A DNA stretch of 64,000 nucleotides from Phytohabitans flavus (GTDB lineage: Bacteria; Actinomycetota; Actinomycetes; Mycobacteriales; Micromonosporaceae): assembly GCF_011764545.1 (NCBI RefSeq), contig NZ_AP022870.1, forward strand, positions 8,190,001 to 8,254,000. The letters run 5' to 3'. The notes beneath the pieces were generated by a model. The model worked only from the letters and a program-made list of their open reading frames with translations, ran no database searches and had not been told where the DNA came from. The translations under genes were made by a program, and so were the position numbers. Positions 36,920-46,041 of the stretch are shown in pieces; the first letter of the stretch is position 1; each line of letters starts with the position of its first letter.

Positions 36920-37891
36920 TCAGAGCACCTCGTCGGACAGCTGCGGAAAGACCTTCGACACCTTCCCCAGCAGGTAGTCGCCGTAGGTACCCGAAAATGC
37001 CCGGGGATCCGCGCCGTCCCAGCGGGGCGCGCCTGCCGCGGTGGTCCGGGCCCGCGCCGGGAGCGCCGGCACCTCGGCGGTGAAGTCGGGATCGAAGAAG
37101 AAGGGGTACGAGAGGCGGTCGCGGCCGCTCACGTTGCGCACCCGGTGCAGCGTCGAGCGGTACCAGCCGCCGGTGAGCCGTTCGAGCATGTCGCCGATGT
37201 TGCACACGAAGGTGCCGGGTAGCGGCGGCGCGTCGATCCACCCATCCGGCGTGCGCACCTGTAGGCCGCCGTTGTCGTCCTGGGCGAGGAGCGTGAGCAG
37301 GCCGTAGTCGGTGTGCTGGCCCACGCCCCACTCGTCGCTCCCAGGCGGCGACGGCGGGTAGTGGAAGATCCGAAAGAGGATCGTCGGCTCGGCGGTGTAG
37401 CTGGACGCGAAGTAGTCGGCGGGCAGGTCGAGGCTGCGGGCCACCAGCCGCAGCACCGCCTGGGCCACGCCGGTGAGGGCGTCCAGGTAGGACAGCACGG
37501 CCGGGCGCAGCTCCGGTACCCGCTCCGGGAAGAGGTTGCGGCCGTGCAGCGGCAGCCCGGCGCGGACCCGTGGGTGGTCGTCGGGCAGCTCGCCGCCGAA
37601 GTAGACGCCCTCCTTGAGGTCCGGCCGCCCCGAGGTCAGCTCGCCGCCCACCGGAAAGTACCCCCGCCACGCCCGCCCACCGAGGTCCATGGAGATCCGC
37701 ATCTTGTCCGCTTCGGGCAGCGCGAAGAACGCTCGGCTCGCCGCGTCCAGGTCGGCCAGCAGCCGTGGCGGCACGCCATGCCCGGTGACGTAGAAGAACC
37801 CTGTGTCGCGGCAGGCCGCCTCGATCGCGTGAGCCGGGCCGTCACCGGGTAGGGAGATGTCGATAACGGGCAGCGATGGTATGGCGGTCAT
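36920..37891 (-). CDS. 2-oxoglutarate/Fe(II)-dependent dioxygenase (isopenicillin N synthase-like)
   Basis: ATG 37891 gives 323 residues. DIOX_N leads (MTAIPSLPVIDISLPG, GFFYVTGHGVP). The iron ligands are His and Asp in QHTDYGLLTLL and His in STLHRVRN. RLSYPFFFDP holds the RxS 2-oxoglutarate site. Relatives hydroxylate amino acids or small metabolites; this one lies alone, with no biosynthetic cluster visible. It is divergent from the sugar kinase gene, whose start is only 18 bases away, so both transcripts must be almost leaderless. Confidence 0.88.
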   Translation of the reverse strand: MTAIPSLPVIDISLPGDGPAHAIEAACRDTGFFYVTGHGVPPRLLADLDAASRAFFALPEADKMRISMDLGGRAWRGYFPVGGELTSGRPDLKEGVYFGGELPDDHPRVRAGLPLHGRNLFPERVPELRPAVLSYLDALTGVAQAVLRLVARSLDLPADYFASSYTAEPTILFRIFHYPPSPPGSDEWGVGQHTDYGLLTLLAQDDNGGLQVRTPDGWIDAPPLPGTFVCNIGDMLERLTGGWYRSTLHRVRNVSGRDRLSYPFFFDPDFTAEVPALPARARTTAAGAPRWDGADPRAFSGTYGDYLLGKVSKVFPQLSDEVL

Positions 37892-37909
37892 GTGCCTATC
37901 CTTACGCTC

Positions 37910-38818
37910 GTGGCGTACCTGGTGGTGGGCGAGAGTCTGGTCGACCTGATCAGCCGTGGCGGCTCGTGGAGCTTCGCCGCCACGCCGGGCGGGAGCCCGC
38001 TCAACGTGGCGGTCGGGCTTGCTGCCGAGGGGCATGAGGTCCGGTTCGCCAGCGAGGTGGGCAGCGACCTGTTCGGCGGGCTGCTCCGGGCGCACCTGGA
38101 GTCGTTCGGGGTGGTGCCCGACGAGCTTGTCGAGACCCCGACCACGAGCGTGGCGTTCGCGCGGGTCGACAAGGCCGGCGCGGCCACCTACGACTTCCGC
38201 TTCACCTGGGCGTACGCGGGCAAGCCCGACCTCGCCGGCATCCAGTGCGTGCACGTCGGCTCCCTCGCCACGGCGGTCGGTCCCGGCGACGCGGCGGTGC
38301 TGGCGGTGGTCGAGGCCGCCACGCGGGCCGGTGCGCTGGTGTCGTACGACCCGAACATCCGCCCCGCGCTGGTCGGGGAGCGGGCCACCGCGCTCGCCCG
38401 GGTCGAGGAGATCGTGCGGGCGGCCGACGTGGTCAAGGTGAGCGACGAGGACCTGCGCTGGCTCTGCCCCGGGGAGCCGGATGTGGTGGTGGCGCGGCGG
38501 TGGGCGGCGCTGGGCCCGAGGCTGCTCGTGGTGACCCGGGGCGGCGATGGCGCGGTGGCCGTACACGATGGGCTCGTGACAGTCTGTGCCGCGCCGCCCG
38601 TCACGGTGGCCGACACGGTCGGCGCGGGGGACGCGTTCACCACCGGCCTGCTCTCCCACCTCGGCGACGACCTGGGGCCGGAGTCGGTGACCCGGGCCTT
38701 GCGGTACGCCAGCGCGACAGCCGCCGCCGTCTGCTCCCGCCCTGGCGCGCTACCGCCGCCGCAGGCCGAGGTCGAATCGTTGCTCCCCGCCGCGGTCACC
38801 TCCACGACCACCGCTTAG
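37910..38818 (+). CDS. PfkB family carbohydrate kinase
   Basis: GTG 37910 gives 302 residues starting VAYLVVGESLVDLIS; GTG 37892 is an alternative. The ribokinase fold shows GGSPLNVAVGLA near the N-terminus and the signature DTVGAGDAFTTG with the catalytic Asp near residue 245. It phosphorylates a sugar, probably fructose- or ribose-like, with ATP. No sugar transporter is adjacent. nuoC begins 18 bases after the stop, so the kinase may share that transcript. Confidence 0.9.
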   Translation: MAYLVVGESLVDLISRGGSWSFAATPGGSPLNVAVGLAAEGHEVRFASEVGSDLFGGLLRAHLESFGVVPDELVETPTTSVAFARVDKAGAATYDFRFTWAYAGKPDLAGIQCVHVGSLATAVGPGDAAVLAVVEAATRAGALVSYDPNIRPALVGERATALARVEEIVRAADVVKVSDEDLRWLCPGEPDVVVARRWAALGPRLLVVTRGGDGAVAVHDGLVTVCAAPPVTVADTVGAGDAFTTGLLSHLGDDLGPESVTRALRYASATAAAVCSRPGALPPPQAEVESLLPAAVTSTTTA

Positions 38819-38836
38819 GACTGTCAGACGACTAAA

Positions 38837-39427
38837 ATGCCCCGCATGACGCCGGACGAGGTCGGTGCGCGGCTGGTCGAGGTGCTCGGGCCCGCCCCGG
38901 ACGTCGTGGCGTCCGTCTCCGGCGGTCAGTCTTACGCGCGGGCGACCGTCGATGTGCCGCCGCGCTCCTGGGCCGCGGCACTGCTCGCGGCGCGCGACGA
39001 CGCGGAGCTGGTCTTCGACTTCTTCGACTGGCTCTCCGCGGTCGACGAGCTCGACGAGGGCTTCTCGGTCGTGGCCCACCTCTGGTCCACCACGCAGCGG
39101 CACGGCGTGCTCGTCCGTACCCGTGTGCCGCGCGACGCGCCCGCCGTCGAGTCGGTCGTGGCGGTGTTCCCGGGTGCGGCGTGGCATGAGCGCGAGACGC
39201 ACGAGATGTTCGGCATCGACTTTCCGGGGCACGGCGAGCTGCGGCCGCTGCTGCTGGCGCCGGAGTTCGAGGGGCACCCGCTGCGCAAGGAGTTCGTGCT
39301 GGCGTCGCGGGTGGCCAAGCCGTGGCCGGGCGCGAAGGAGCCGGGCGAGTCCGGGCACGGCGGCGGCAAGCGCGCCCCGATGCGGCCGCCGGGGGTGCCG
39401 GCACCGGGCGAATGGGGGCCGGCCTGA
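38837..39427 (+). CDS. nuoC: NADH-quinone oxidoreductase subunit C-like
   Basis: The 196-residue protein has the 30-kDa subunit signature WHERETHEMFGIDF, then LRPLLLAPEFEGHPLRKEF. A Pro/Gly-rich tail follows. It would sit in the hydrophilic arm of complex I next to NuoD. It opens the partial nuo cluster and overlaps nuoH by TGATG. No nuoD gene follows, unlike in normal loci. Confidence 0.9.
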   Translation: MPRMTPDEVGARLVEVLGPAPDVVASVSGGQSYARATVDVPPRSWAAALLAARDDAELVFDFFDWLSAVDELDEGFSVVAHLWSTTQRHGVLVRTRVPRDAPAVESVVAVFPGAAWHERETHEMFGIDFPGHGELRPLLLAPEFEGHPLRKEFVLASRVAKPWPGAKEPGESGHGGGKRAPMRPPGVPAPGEWGPA

Positions 39428-40389
39428 TGCCGCTCTGGCTGGAGCTGACCATCCGGGTCGCCGGCGTGGTGATCGCCTTCCTCACGCTGCCGCTGCTCGT
39501 CGGCCAGGCCGAGCACAAAGTCATGGCTCACATGCAGGGGCGGCTCGGCCCGATGTACGCCGGTGGCTTCCACGGCTGGGCCCAGCTGATCGCGGACGGC
39601 GTCAAGTTCGTGCAGAAGGAGGACGTCACACCGAGCGCCGCCGACCGGCCGGTCTTCCGGCTGGCGCCGGTTGTCGCGCTCATGCCGTACCTCCTCGCGC
39701 TCCTCGTCATCCCGCTCGGCCCCGGTGACCTGGTCGGCGAGCCGCTCGACATCGGGCTCTTCTTCGTGCTCGCGGTGGTCGGTGTGGGCGTGGTGGCGGT
39801 GCTGATGTCCGGGTGGGCGTCGGCCAACAAGTACAGCCTGCTCGGCGGCCTCCGCGCGGCGGCTCAGCTGCTGGGGTACGAGCTGCCGCTGGTGCTCGCC
39901 GCCGCCAGCGTGGCCATGGCGGCCGGCACGCTCTCGCTGCCCGGCATCGTCTCGGCGTGGGAGCCGTGGTGGCTGCTGTGGCAGGCGCCCGCGATGGTGG
40001 TCTTCTTCGTGGCCGGGGTGGCGGAGATCCGGCGGCCGCCGTTCGACATGCCGATCGCCGACTCCGAGCTGGTCTTCGGGTATATGACGGAGTACACAGG
40101 GCTTCGCTTCGCGTTCTTCCTCCTCGCCGAGTACGTGGGCATCGTGGTCATCGCCGCGCTCACGACGGTGCTCTTTCTGGGCGGGTGGCAGGGCCCGTTC
40201 GGCGACGAGTACCTCGGCTGGCTGTGGACGTTGATCAAGGTCTTCGCGGTGTCCTTTGTGATCATTTGGCTCCGCGTCTCGTACCCCCGACTGCGCGAAG
40301 ACCAGCTCCAGCGGCTGTGTTGGCTGGTCCTGGTGCCGTTGGCGCTGGGGCAGCTGGTGCTTACCGCGGCGGTAAGGGTGGTCATGTAA
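39427..40389 (+). CDS. nuoH: NADH-quinone oxidoreductase subunit H
   Basis: ATG 39427 overlaps the nuoC stop. The 320-residue membrane protein has eight or so helices and family signatures RLGPMYAGGFHGWAQLIADG, KFVQKEDVTP and PPFDMPIADSELV. It forms the quinone chamber between NuoB/D and the membrane arm. Confidence 0.94.
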   Translation: MPLWLELTIRVAGVVIAFLTLPLLVGQAEHKVMAHMQGRLGPMYAGGFHGWAQLIADGVKFVQKEDVTPSAADRPVFRLAPVVALMPYLLALLVIPLGPGDLVGEPLDIGLFFVLAVVGVGVVAVLMSGWASANKYSLLGGLRAAAQLLGYELPLVLAAASVAMAAGTLSLPGIVSAWEPWWLLWQAPAMVVFFVAGVAEIRRPPFDMPIADSELVFGYMTEYTGLRFAFFLLAEYVGIVVIAALTTVLFLGGWQGPFGDEYLGWLWTLIKVFAVSFVIIWLRVSYPRLREDQLQRLCWLVLVPLALGQLVLTAAVRVVM

Positions 40390-40400
40390 GCTGCGCCACC

Positions 40401-40841
40401 GTGGTCAATGTGGACACCGCGGTACGACAGTTTGTTGCCGACGTCTGGAACGGCAACCAAGAGGAAACGGCGTACGACCTGATCGCCTCCGACTGCCCGG
40501 GACTCGGCGAGAGCGGCCCCCGAGGCGTGCTGGCCTGGCACGGCGAGCGCCGCGCGGCGTTCCCGGATCTGCGCTACAAGATCATCGATTTGCTGGTGGA
40601 CGGCGAGCGCGCCGCCATCCACTGGCGGGCGGCCGGCACCCAGACCGGCCAGTTCGGTCCGGTGCCAGCCACGGGCGAGGTGGTCAGCTACTCGGGCGCC
40701 ACGTTCCTGCGCTTCGACGGCGACGGCAAAATCAGCGACGTGTGGAGCGTCAACGAGCTCTTCCAGGTGCTCCAGCAGCTCGGCGTCGAGTTCATCCCGC
40801 CCGGTAGTGCCGAGGAGTCAGCCGACTCACCAACGAACTGA
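40401..40841 (+). CDS. SnoaL-like / ester cyclase family protein
   Basis: GTG 40401 gives 146 residues with an NTF2-like fold: AVRQFVADVWNGNQEETAYDL, FPDLRYKIIDLLVDGERAAIHW and GEVVSYSGATFLRFDGDGKI. SnoaL-like proteins include polyketide cyclases and many of unknown role. It breaks the nuo cluster, 11 bases after nuoH, and its 3' 50 bases overlap the opposing Uma2 gene. Confidence 0.8.
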   Translation: MVNVDTAVRQFVADVWNGNQEETAYDLIASDCPGLGESGPRGVLAWHGERRAAFPDLRYKIIDLLVDGERAAIHWRAAGTQTGQFGPVPATGEVVSYSGATFLRFDGDGKISDVWSVNELFQVLQQLGVEFIPPGSAEESADSPTN

Positions 40842-41337
40842 TGGGCCAAGGTTCGTCGATCTTCACAACGTCGGCGAACTGGCCTGTCGGCTGGTAGATC
40901 TCGTCGGTGAGGTCGATCTTCTGGGTGTGTACCACGATGACCTTGTCGGTCTCGATCCGCCAGTAGTACGGGATGCCCGCCTGAGCGTAGAGGGCTGGCT
41001 TGGTGATCCGGTCCATTGTCTGGGAGCCGTCGGAGACGATCTCGACGGCCAGCATCACCTCGTGCGGCTCGTACTTGGACGTCCGTCGTTGGGTACCAGT
41101 TGTCACGAGAACGTCTGGGATGAACGACCGACGCTTGCTTACCCGGATCTCGACACCCTGAGTGACCTGGAGGTCGTCTGGACAGCTCTCCTCTAGCGCG
41201 ACCATCAGTCGCCCAGCGATGATCTGGTGAATGTTGGTCGGGGAGGGCGACGTCATGAGCACTCCGTCGAGTAGTTCGCGCCGGTAGCCGTCCTCCGGGA
41301 AGGCGTCCAGGTCATCAGTGGTCCAGCCACCTGCCAT
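40792..41337 (-). CDS. Uma2 family (DUF820) putative endonuclease
   Basis: The 181-residue protein has ELLDGVLMTSPSP, SFIPDVLVTTG and VMLAVEIVSDGS, the Asp and Glu of the PD-(D/E)XK-like site of the Uma2 family, then YAQAGIPYYWRIE. These genes are highly amplified in some actinomycetes and cyanobacteria; their role is unknown. It is antisense to its neighbours, inside the nuo cluster, consistent with a later insertion. Confidence 0.88.
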   Translation of the reverse strand: MAGGWTTDDLDAFPEDGYRRELLDGVLMTSPSPTNIHQIIAGRLMVALEESCPDDLQVTQGVEIRVSKRRSFIPDVLVTTGTQRRTSKYEPHEVMLAVEIVSDGSQTMDRITKPALYAQAGIPYYWRIETDKVIVVHTQKIDLTDEIYQPTGQFADVVKIDEPWPISSLVSRLTPRHYRAG

Positions 41338-41404
41338 GGGCGCACTGTAGGCCGATCAATCGTGGTGCTCGCGCCCCAGCGACAGACGGGGCAGGATATG
41401 CGGC

Positions 41405-41911
41405 ATGGGCGTGCCTGGCGAAGGGCTGGCGAAGGGGCTGGCCGTCACCCTCAAGACGATGACCCGCCGGTCGCACACGCAGCAGTACCCGGATGTGGAG
41501 CCCGACCTCCCGCCGCGGTCGCGCGGGGTGATCGCGCTGCTGGAGGAAAACTGCACGGTCTGCATGCTGTGCGCCCGCGAGTGCCCCGACTGGTGCATCT
41601 ACATCGATTCGCACAAGGAAGAGGTGGTCGTGCCCGGCGCGGCCCGGGCCCGCCAGCGCAACGTCCTCGACCGATTCGACATTGACTTCTCGCTGTGCAT
41701 GTACTGCGGGATCTGCATCGAAGCCTGTCCCTTCGACGCGCTCTACTGGACGCCTGAGTTCGAGTACGCCGAGTACGACATCCGTGACCTTCTGCACGAC
41801 AAGGAGCGGCTCGGGGAGTGGATGGCCACCGTGCCGCCGCCGCCCGTCCATGACCCCAACGGCGAGCCGAGCAAGGAAGAGTCGGCCGCGGCCAAAAAGG
41901 GGCGAACGTGA
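41405..41911 (+). CDS. nuoI: NADH-quinone oxidoreductase subunit I
   Basis: The 168-residue protein carries two [4Fe-4S] motifs, CTVCMLCARECP and CMYCGICIEACP, which pass electrons toward N2. It restarts the cluster after the SnoaL/Uma2 interruption. Four-base overlap with nuoJ. Confidence 0.94.
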   Translation: MGVPGEGLAKGLAVTLKTMTRRSHTQQYPDVEPDLPPRSRGVIALLEENCTVCMLCARECPDWCIYIDSHKEEVVVPGAARARQRNVLDRFDIDFSLCMYCGICIEACPFDALYWTPEFEYAEYDIRDLLHDKERLGEWMATVPPPPVHDPNGEPSKEESAAAKKGRT

Positions 41912-42411
41912 CGGCCGCCGACGTACTGCTGCTGGGGCTCGGCGCCGTGGCGGTGGGCGCGGCCCTGCTCGTGGTCACCACCAAGCACCTCGTGCGCGCC
42001 GGCCTGTACCTGGTGGTCTGCCTCGGCGCGATAGCCGGCCTCTACCTGGTGCTCACCGCGGAGCTGGTGGCGTGGGTGCAGGTGCTCATCTACGTGGGCG
42101 CGGTCGTGGTGCTGCTGCTCTTCGCGGTGATGCTGACCCGCGCCCCGATCGGTGCCTCCGACGACCTCGACCGCCCCGGCTGGCCGGCGTTGCTCGTCGG
42201 TGGTGGGGCGGGCCTGGGGCTGTCCGCGTTGCTGATCGACGCGTTCCGGTGGACCACAGTGGACCTGCCTGAGGCAGGCACCGCCGAGCGGCTCGGCAGC
42301 GCCATCTTCGGGTCCTGGGTGCTGCCCTTCGAGGTCCTGTCCGTGCTGCTCCTGGCTGCGCTGGTGGGAGCGATCGTGGTGTCGAGACCAGACATCGGAT
42401 CAGACCGATGA
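41908..42411 (+). CDS. nuoJ: NADH-quinone oxidoreductase subunit J
   Basis: GTG 41908 gives 167 residues with five membrane helices and the conserved AWVQVLIYVGAVVVLLLFAVM segment. It is part of the proton-pumping membrane arm, overlapping nuoI and nuoK by four bases each. Confidence 0.92.
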   Translation: MTAADVLLLGLGAVAVGAALLVVTTKHLVRAGLYLVVCLGAIAGLYLVLTAELVAWVQVLIYVGAVVVLLLFAVMLTRAPIGASDDLDRPGWPALLVGGGAGLGLSALLIDAFRWTTVDLPEAGTAERLGSAIFGSWVLPFEVLSVLLLAALVGAIVVSRPDIGSDR

Positions 42412-42722
42412 GGCCGGTCATCCCGTACGTCACCGCGGCCCTACTCTTCGGCATCGGCGTCTACGGTGTGCTGCGCCGGCGCAACGCCATACTCCTGCTG
42501 ATGTCAGTCGAGCTCATGCTCAACGCGGTCAACCTGATCCTGGTCACCGCCGACACCACCGTGCGCGCCGCGCTGCCGCACACCGGGCAGGTCTTCGCGC
42601 TCTTCGTCATCGTGATCGCCGCCGCCGAGGTGGGGGTGGGGCTGGCGATCGTGCTCCAGCTGTACCGCCTGCGCGCGACAGTGTCCGTCGACGAGGTGCC
42701 CCTCGAGCGGGTGGACGCATGA
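42408..42722 (+). CDS. nuoK: NADH-quinone oxidoreductase subunit K
   Basis: The 104-residue protein has three helices and the signature LLMSVELMLNAVNLILV, with the functionally important membrane Glu residues (SVELML; AAAEVGVGLAIV). It overlaps nuoL by four bases. Confidence 0.94.
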   Translation: MRPVIPYVTAALLFGIGVYGVLRRRNAILLLMSVELMLNAVNLILVTADTTVRAALPHTGQVFALFVIVIAAAEVGVGLAIVLQLYRLRATVSVDEVPLERVDA

Positions 42723-44464
42723 TTCCGGGGGTGCTCCTCCCGGCCGTCCCCTTCGCCGCCGCGCTCGTCGGCCTGCTGCTGCCGCTCGGAGCCCGCAAGG
42801 CCGCGGCGACGGTGGGTGTCACGGGAGCCGCGGCCGCGCTGGTCATCGCGGTGCTCCTCGACAAGACGGAGAGTAGCCGCGAGTGGGTCAGGATCGGCGA
42901 CCTCACCGTCACGTTCGGTGTGCGGATCGACCAGCCCGCCGCGCTCGTCGCTATCGCGGTCGGCGTTGTCGCGCTCGCCGTGCAGGTCTACTCGATCACT
43001 TACCTGGCCGACGACGAGCGCTACCCGCCGTACGCGGCCCAGGTGAGCCTCTTCACCGCCGCCATGCTGCTGGTGGTCGTGGCCGGCGACCTGATCATGC
43101 TGCTGGTCGGGTGGGAGGTGATGGGCATCTGCTCGTACCTCCTCATCGCCCACAACCGCCACCTCCCCGAAGCTCCCGGCGCCGCCGTGAAGGCGTTCAT
43201 CCTCACGCGCGTGGGCGATGTCGGCTTCTTGCTCGGTATCGCCGTGCTCGGGATCGGCGCGGGCACGTTTCGCATCGCCGACGTGCTGGCCCACGACTAC
43301 AGCGCCACCACGCTCACCGTCGCCGGCCTGCTGCTGCTCGCCGGGGTGGCGGGCAAGAGCGCGCAGTTCCCGCTGCACACCTGGCTGCCCGACGCGATGG
43401 CCGGCCCCACGCCGGTTTCCGCGCTCATCCACGCCGCGACGATGGTGGCCGCCGGCATCTACGTGGTGACGCGGCTCTACCCGCTCTTCACCGGTACCGC
43501 CCTGGCGGTCCTGGGCGTGATGGCGGCGATCACGATCCTGCTCGGCGCGCTCGCCGCCACCGCCCAGGACGACATCAAGCGCGTACTCGCCTGGTCCACC
43601 GTCTCCCAGATCGGCTACATGGCCGGCGCGCTCGCGGTCGGTTCCACGGCCGCCGCGCTCTTCCACCTGCTGACGCACGCGGCGTTCAAGGCACTGCTCT
43701 TCCTCGCCGCCGGCTGCGTGATCCACGCGGTGGACAGCAACCTGATGTCGCGGATGGGCGGGCTGCGGCGGGACATGCCGGTGACGTTCTGGTCGTTCGC
43801 GATCGGGCTTGGGGCGCTCGCCGGCCTCCCGCCCCTCGCCGGCTTCTGGAGCAAGGAAGGCATCATCAACGCCGCCCACCACCCACACGGCGCCGCGCCG
43901 GAGTGGGTGGGCTGGCTTGTATGGCTGGCCGCGCTGGCCGGCGTCGCGATCACCGCGCTCTACGCCACCCGCCTGCTCAAAGGCACGTTCCTCGGCGAGG
44001 CGAAGACGCACGGCCACGAAGCCCCGCCGCTCATGCGCTGGCCGGTCGCCCTCCTCACCATCCCCAGCGCGCTCCTCGGACTCGCGATCTTCTGGCCCGC
44101 GTTCCGCGAGGCCATCGGCCTCGAAGAGGCCCACATCGATGCCTGGGTGCTGCTCCCGGTGGCGCTGCTGGCCGCCGGCGCCGTCCTGGGTTGGCGCGGC
44201 GTGCCGACCGTCCCGGCCTTCGCCCGCGCCTTCTGGCTCGACGAGGTCCAGCATTTCCTTCTGGTACGACCGGTGCGGTTCGCCGCCCGCGGACTGCGAC
44301 TCGCCGACGAGGCGGGCGTCGACGGGGCGGTCGAGGGCACCGGACGTGCCGCCGTGCGCCTCGGCCAGCAGGTCGCCTCCGCACACCGCACCGGCCTGCC
44401 ACGCGCCGCTACCGCGGTGCTCGCCGCCGCCGTACTCCTGGCCGCCCTGGGGGTGATCCTGTGA
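42719..44464 (+). CDS. nuoL: NADH-quinone oxidoreductase subunit L
   Basis: The 581-residue antiporter-like subunit has GWEVMGICSYLLI, the lysine helix AGKSAQFPLHTWLPDAMAGP and TPVSALIHAATMVAAG. The C-terminal third lacks a clear long lateral helix segment, which fits its somewhat short length. It starts and ends in four-base overlaps. Confidence 0.94.
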   Translation: MIPGVLLPAVPFAAALVGLLLPLGARKAAATVGVTGAAAALVIAVLLDKTESSREWVRIGDLTVTFGVRIDQPAALVAIAVGVVALAVQVYSITYLADDERYPPYAAQVSLFTAAMLLVVVAGDLIMLLVGWEVMGICSYLLIAHNRHLPEAPGAAVKAFILTRVGDVGFLLGIAVLGIGAGTFRIADVLAHDYSATTLTVAGLLLLAGVAGKSAQFPLHTWLPDAMAGPTPVSALIHAATMVAAGIYVVTRLYPLFTGTALAVLGVMAAITILLGALAATAQDDIKRVLAWSTVSQIGYMAGALAVGSTAAALFHLLTHAAFKALLFLAAGCVIHAVDSNLMSRMGGLRRDMPVTFWSFAIGLGALAGLPPLAGFWSKEGIINAAHHPHGAAPEWVGWLVWLAALAGVAITALYATRLLKGTFLGEAKTHGHEAPPLMRWPVALLTIPSALLGLAIFWPAFREAIGLEEAHIDAWVLLPVALLAAGAVLGWRGVPTVPAFARAFWLDEVQHFLLVRPVRFAARGLRLADEAGVDGAVEGTGRAAVRLGQQVASAHRTGLPRAATAVLAAAVLLAALGVIL

Positions 44465-46041
44465 GGTGGCTTTTGGTCGCGGTGCTCGCGGTCCCCGCGG
44501 CGGGCGCGCTGCTCGCGGCCTTCCTGCCCAGCCGCGCCGGGCAGGTCGCCGGCACCGTGGCGGCCGCGGTCACGCTGGCCCTGAGCGTTCCGCTCTACCG
44601 GGACTCCTGGTTCTCGTACGGCCCGGCCGCCGTCCGCCCCTGGCACGAGGTCGACCTCACCTGGGTGCCCGGCCTCGACCTGCGCTTCCACCTCGGCGTC
44701 GACGGCGTCTCGTACCCCCTCGTCGTGCTCACCGGCCTCCTCACGCTGCTCTGCTGCGCGTACACGCTGTGGCGGGCGCCAGCCCCGGGGCTGAGCCGGT
44801 CGCGCTCGCTTCGCTCGCTGGCCGCCCCGGGCGGCCGGCGCGATCCGGCCTCGTCGCTGCGCTCCTTGGACCGGATCTTGCCAGCCCTGGGGCGGGGTCA
44901 CACGCTTGTGGCGCTGCTGCTGGTGATCGAGGTGGGCATCCTCGGTACCTTCCTCGCGCTCGACCTCGTGCTCTTCTTCGTCTTCTTCGAGGTCGTACTC
45001 CTGCCCATGTACGCGGTGATCGCGGTCTGGGGTGGCGACGACCGGGCGCACGCGGCGCGCAAGTTCGTGCTGTACACGCTCTTCGGCTCGGTGCTGCTGC
45101 TCGTGGGCGTCTTCACTGTCGTGGTCTCGGCCGGCACCGCGGACATCGTCGCGCTGACCGGCGGGGGCGAGCTGTCGCGGGGCACCCAGATCGCGGCGTT
45201 CGTCCTGCTGGCGATCGCGTTCGCGGTGAAGAGTCCACTGTGGCCGCTGCACACCTGGCTGCCGGACGCGCACACCCAGGCGCCCACGGTCGGCAGCGTG
45301 ATCCTGGCCGGTGTCCTGCTGAAGATGGGGACGTACGGCCTCATCCGGGTCGGGGTCGGCGTGGCACCCGAGGGCGCGCGGTGGGCCGCCCCGGTGCTGG
45401 GGATCCTGGCTGTCGCCGCGATCGTGGCGGGCTCGCTGGTGTGCCTGGCGCAGACCGAGATCAAGCGGCTGATCGCGTACTCCAGCGTGGGCCACATGGG
45501 CTTCGTGCTGCTCGGCATCGCCACGCTCACCACCACCGGCATCCAGGCCGCGCTGATCGGCAATGTGGCGCACGGTGTGATCACCGGTCTGCTCTTCTTC
45601 CTCGCTGGGGCGATCAAGGAACGGGCACACACCGGCGAGCTCGCCCAGCTCGGCGGGCTGCGCGAGCAGTCGCCGTGGCTGGCCGGCCTCCTTGCCTTCG
45701 CCGCGATCGCCTCGCTGGGGCTGCCCGGTCTGGCCGGCTTCTGGGGCGAGGCGTTCGCGGTCGTCGCCTCGCTGGACAAGGGCGGTCCACTCTGGACGAC
45801 GCTGGCGGCGGTGGCGGCCGTGGGCGGCGCGCTCACCGCCGCGTACTTCCTGCGCCTCCTCCGCCGCGTCACCCACGGCCCGGCCGTCGGCGTGCTGGAC
45901 CCGCCCGGCCTGGCCCGAGCCGAGGTGGCCGCCTGGGCGCCCCTGGTCCTGCTCGCGCTGGTCGTCGGCCTGCTGCCCGCGCTCGTGCTCGGCATGGCCG
46001 GTGATCCGGTAGGCGCTTTGGTCGAGGCGGTGGGGTCGTGA
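44461..46041 (+). CDS. nuoM: NADH-quinone oxidoreductase subunit M with an inserted segment
   Basis: GTG 44461 gives 526 residues. The pump signatures are present (FEVVLLPMYAVIAVWGG, VKSPLWPLHTWLPDAHTQAP). Between the helix ending CCAYTLWRAP and the one starting GRGHTLVALLLVIE there are 34 extra residues rich in Ser, Arg and Leu (LSRSRSLRSLAAPGGRR). They match no NuoM. They are coded by a 102-bp in-frame insertion flanked by 14-bp direct repeats. The segment would fall in a loop, so function may survive. Confidence 0.92.
   Translation: MRWLLVAVLAVPAAGALLAAFLPSRAGQVAGTVAAAVTLALSVPLYRDSWFSYGPAAVRPWHEVDLTWVPGLDLRFHLGVDGVSYPLVVLTGLLTLLCCAYTLWRAPAPGLSRSRSLRSLAAPGGRRDPASSLRSLDRILPALGRGHTLVALLLVIEVGILGTFLALDLVLFFVFFEVVLLPMYAVIAVWGGDDRAHAARKFVLYTLFGSVLLLVGVFTVVVSAGTADIVALTGGGELSRGTQIAAFVLLAIAFAVKSPLWPLHTWLPDAHTQAPTVGSVILAGVLLKMGTYGLIRVGVGVAPEGARWAAPVLGILAVAAIVAGSLVCLAQTEIKRLIAYSSVGHMGFVLLGIATLTTTGIQAALIGNVAHGVITGLLFFLAGAIKERAHTGELAQLGGLREQSPWLAGLLAFAAIASLGLPGLAGFWGEAFAVVASLDKGGPLWTTLAAVAAVGGALTAAYFLRLLRRVTHGPAVGVLDPPGLARAEVAAWAPLVLLALVVGLLPALVLGMAGDPVGALVEAVGS
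44778..44893 (+). repeat. 102-bp in-frame insertion flanked by 14-bp direct repeats inside nuoM
   Basis: GCCAGCCCCGGGGC (44778-44791) and GCCAGCCCTGGGGC (44880-44893) differ at one base and are 102 bases apart. Removing one repeat plus the intervening DNA restores WRAPALGRGHTLV. The inside holds a GCTCGCTTCGCTCGC stretch and the hairpin GGCCGCCC-C-GGGCGGCC (44820-44836). Confidence 0.75.

Noticed and set aside
44461..46041. The NuoM insertion as an intein
   Set aside because: 34 residues are far too few and there are no splice-junction Cys/Ser/Asn or HN motifs.
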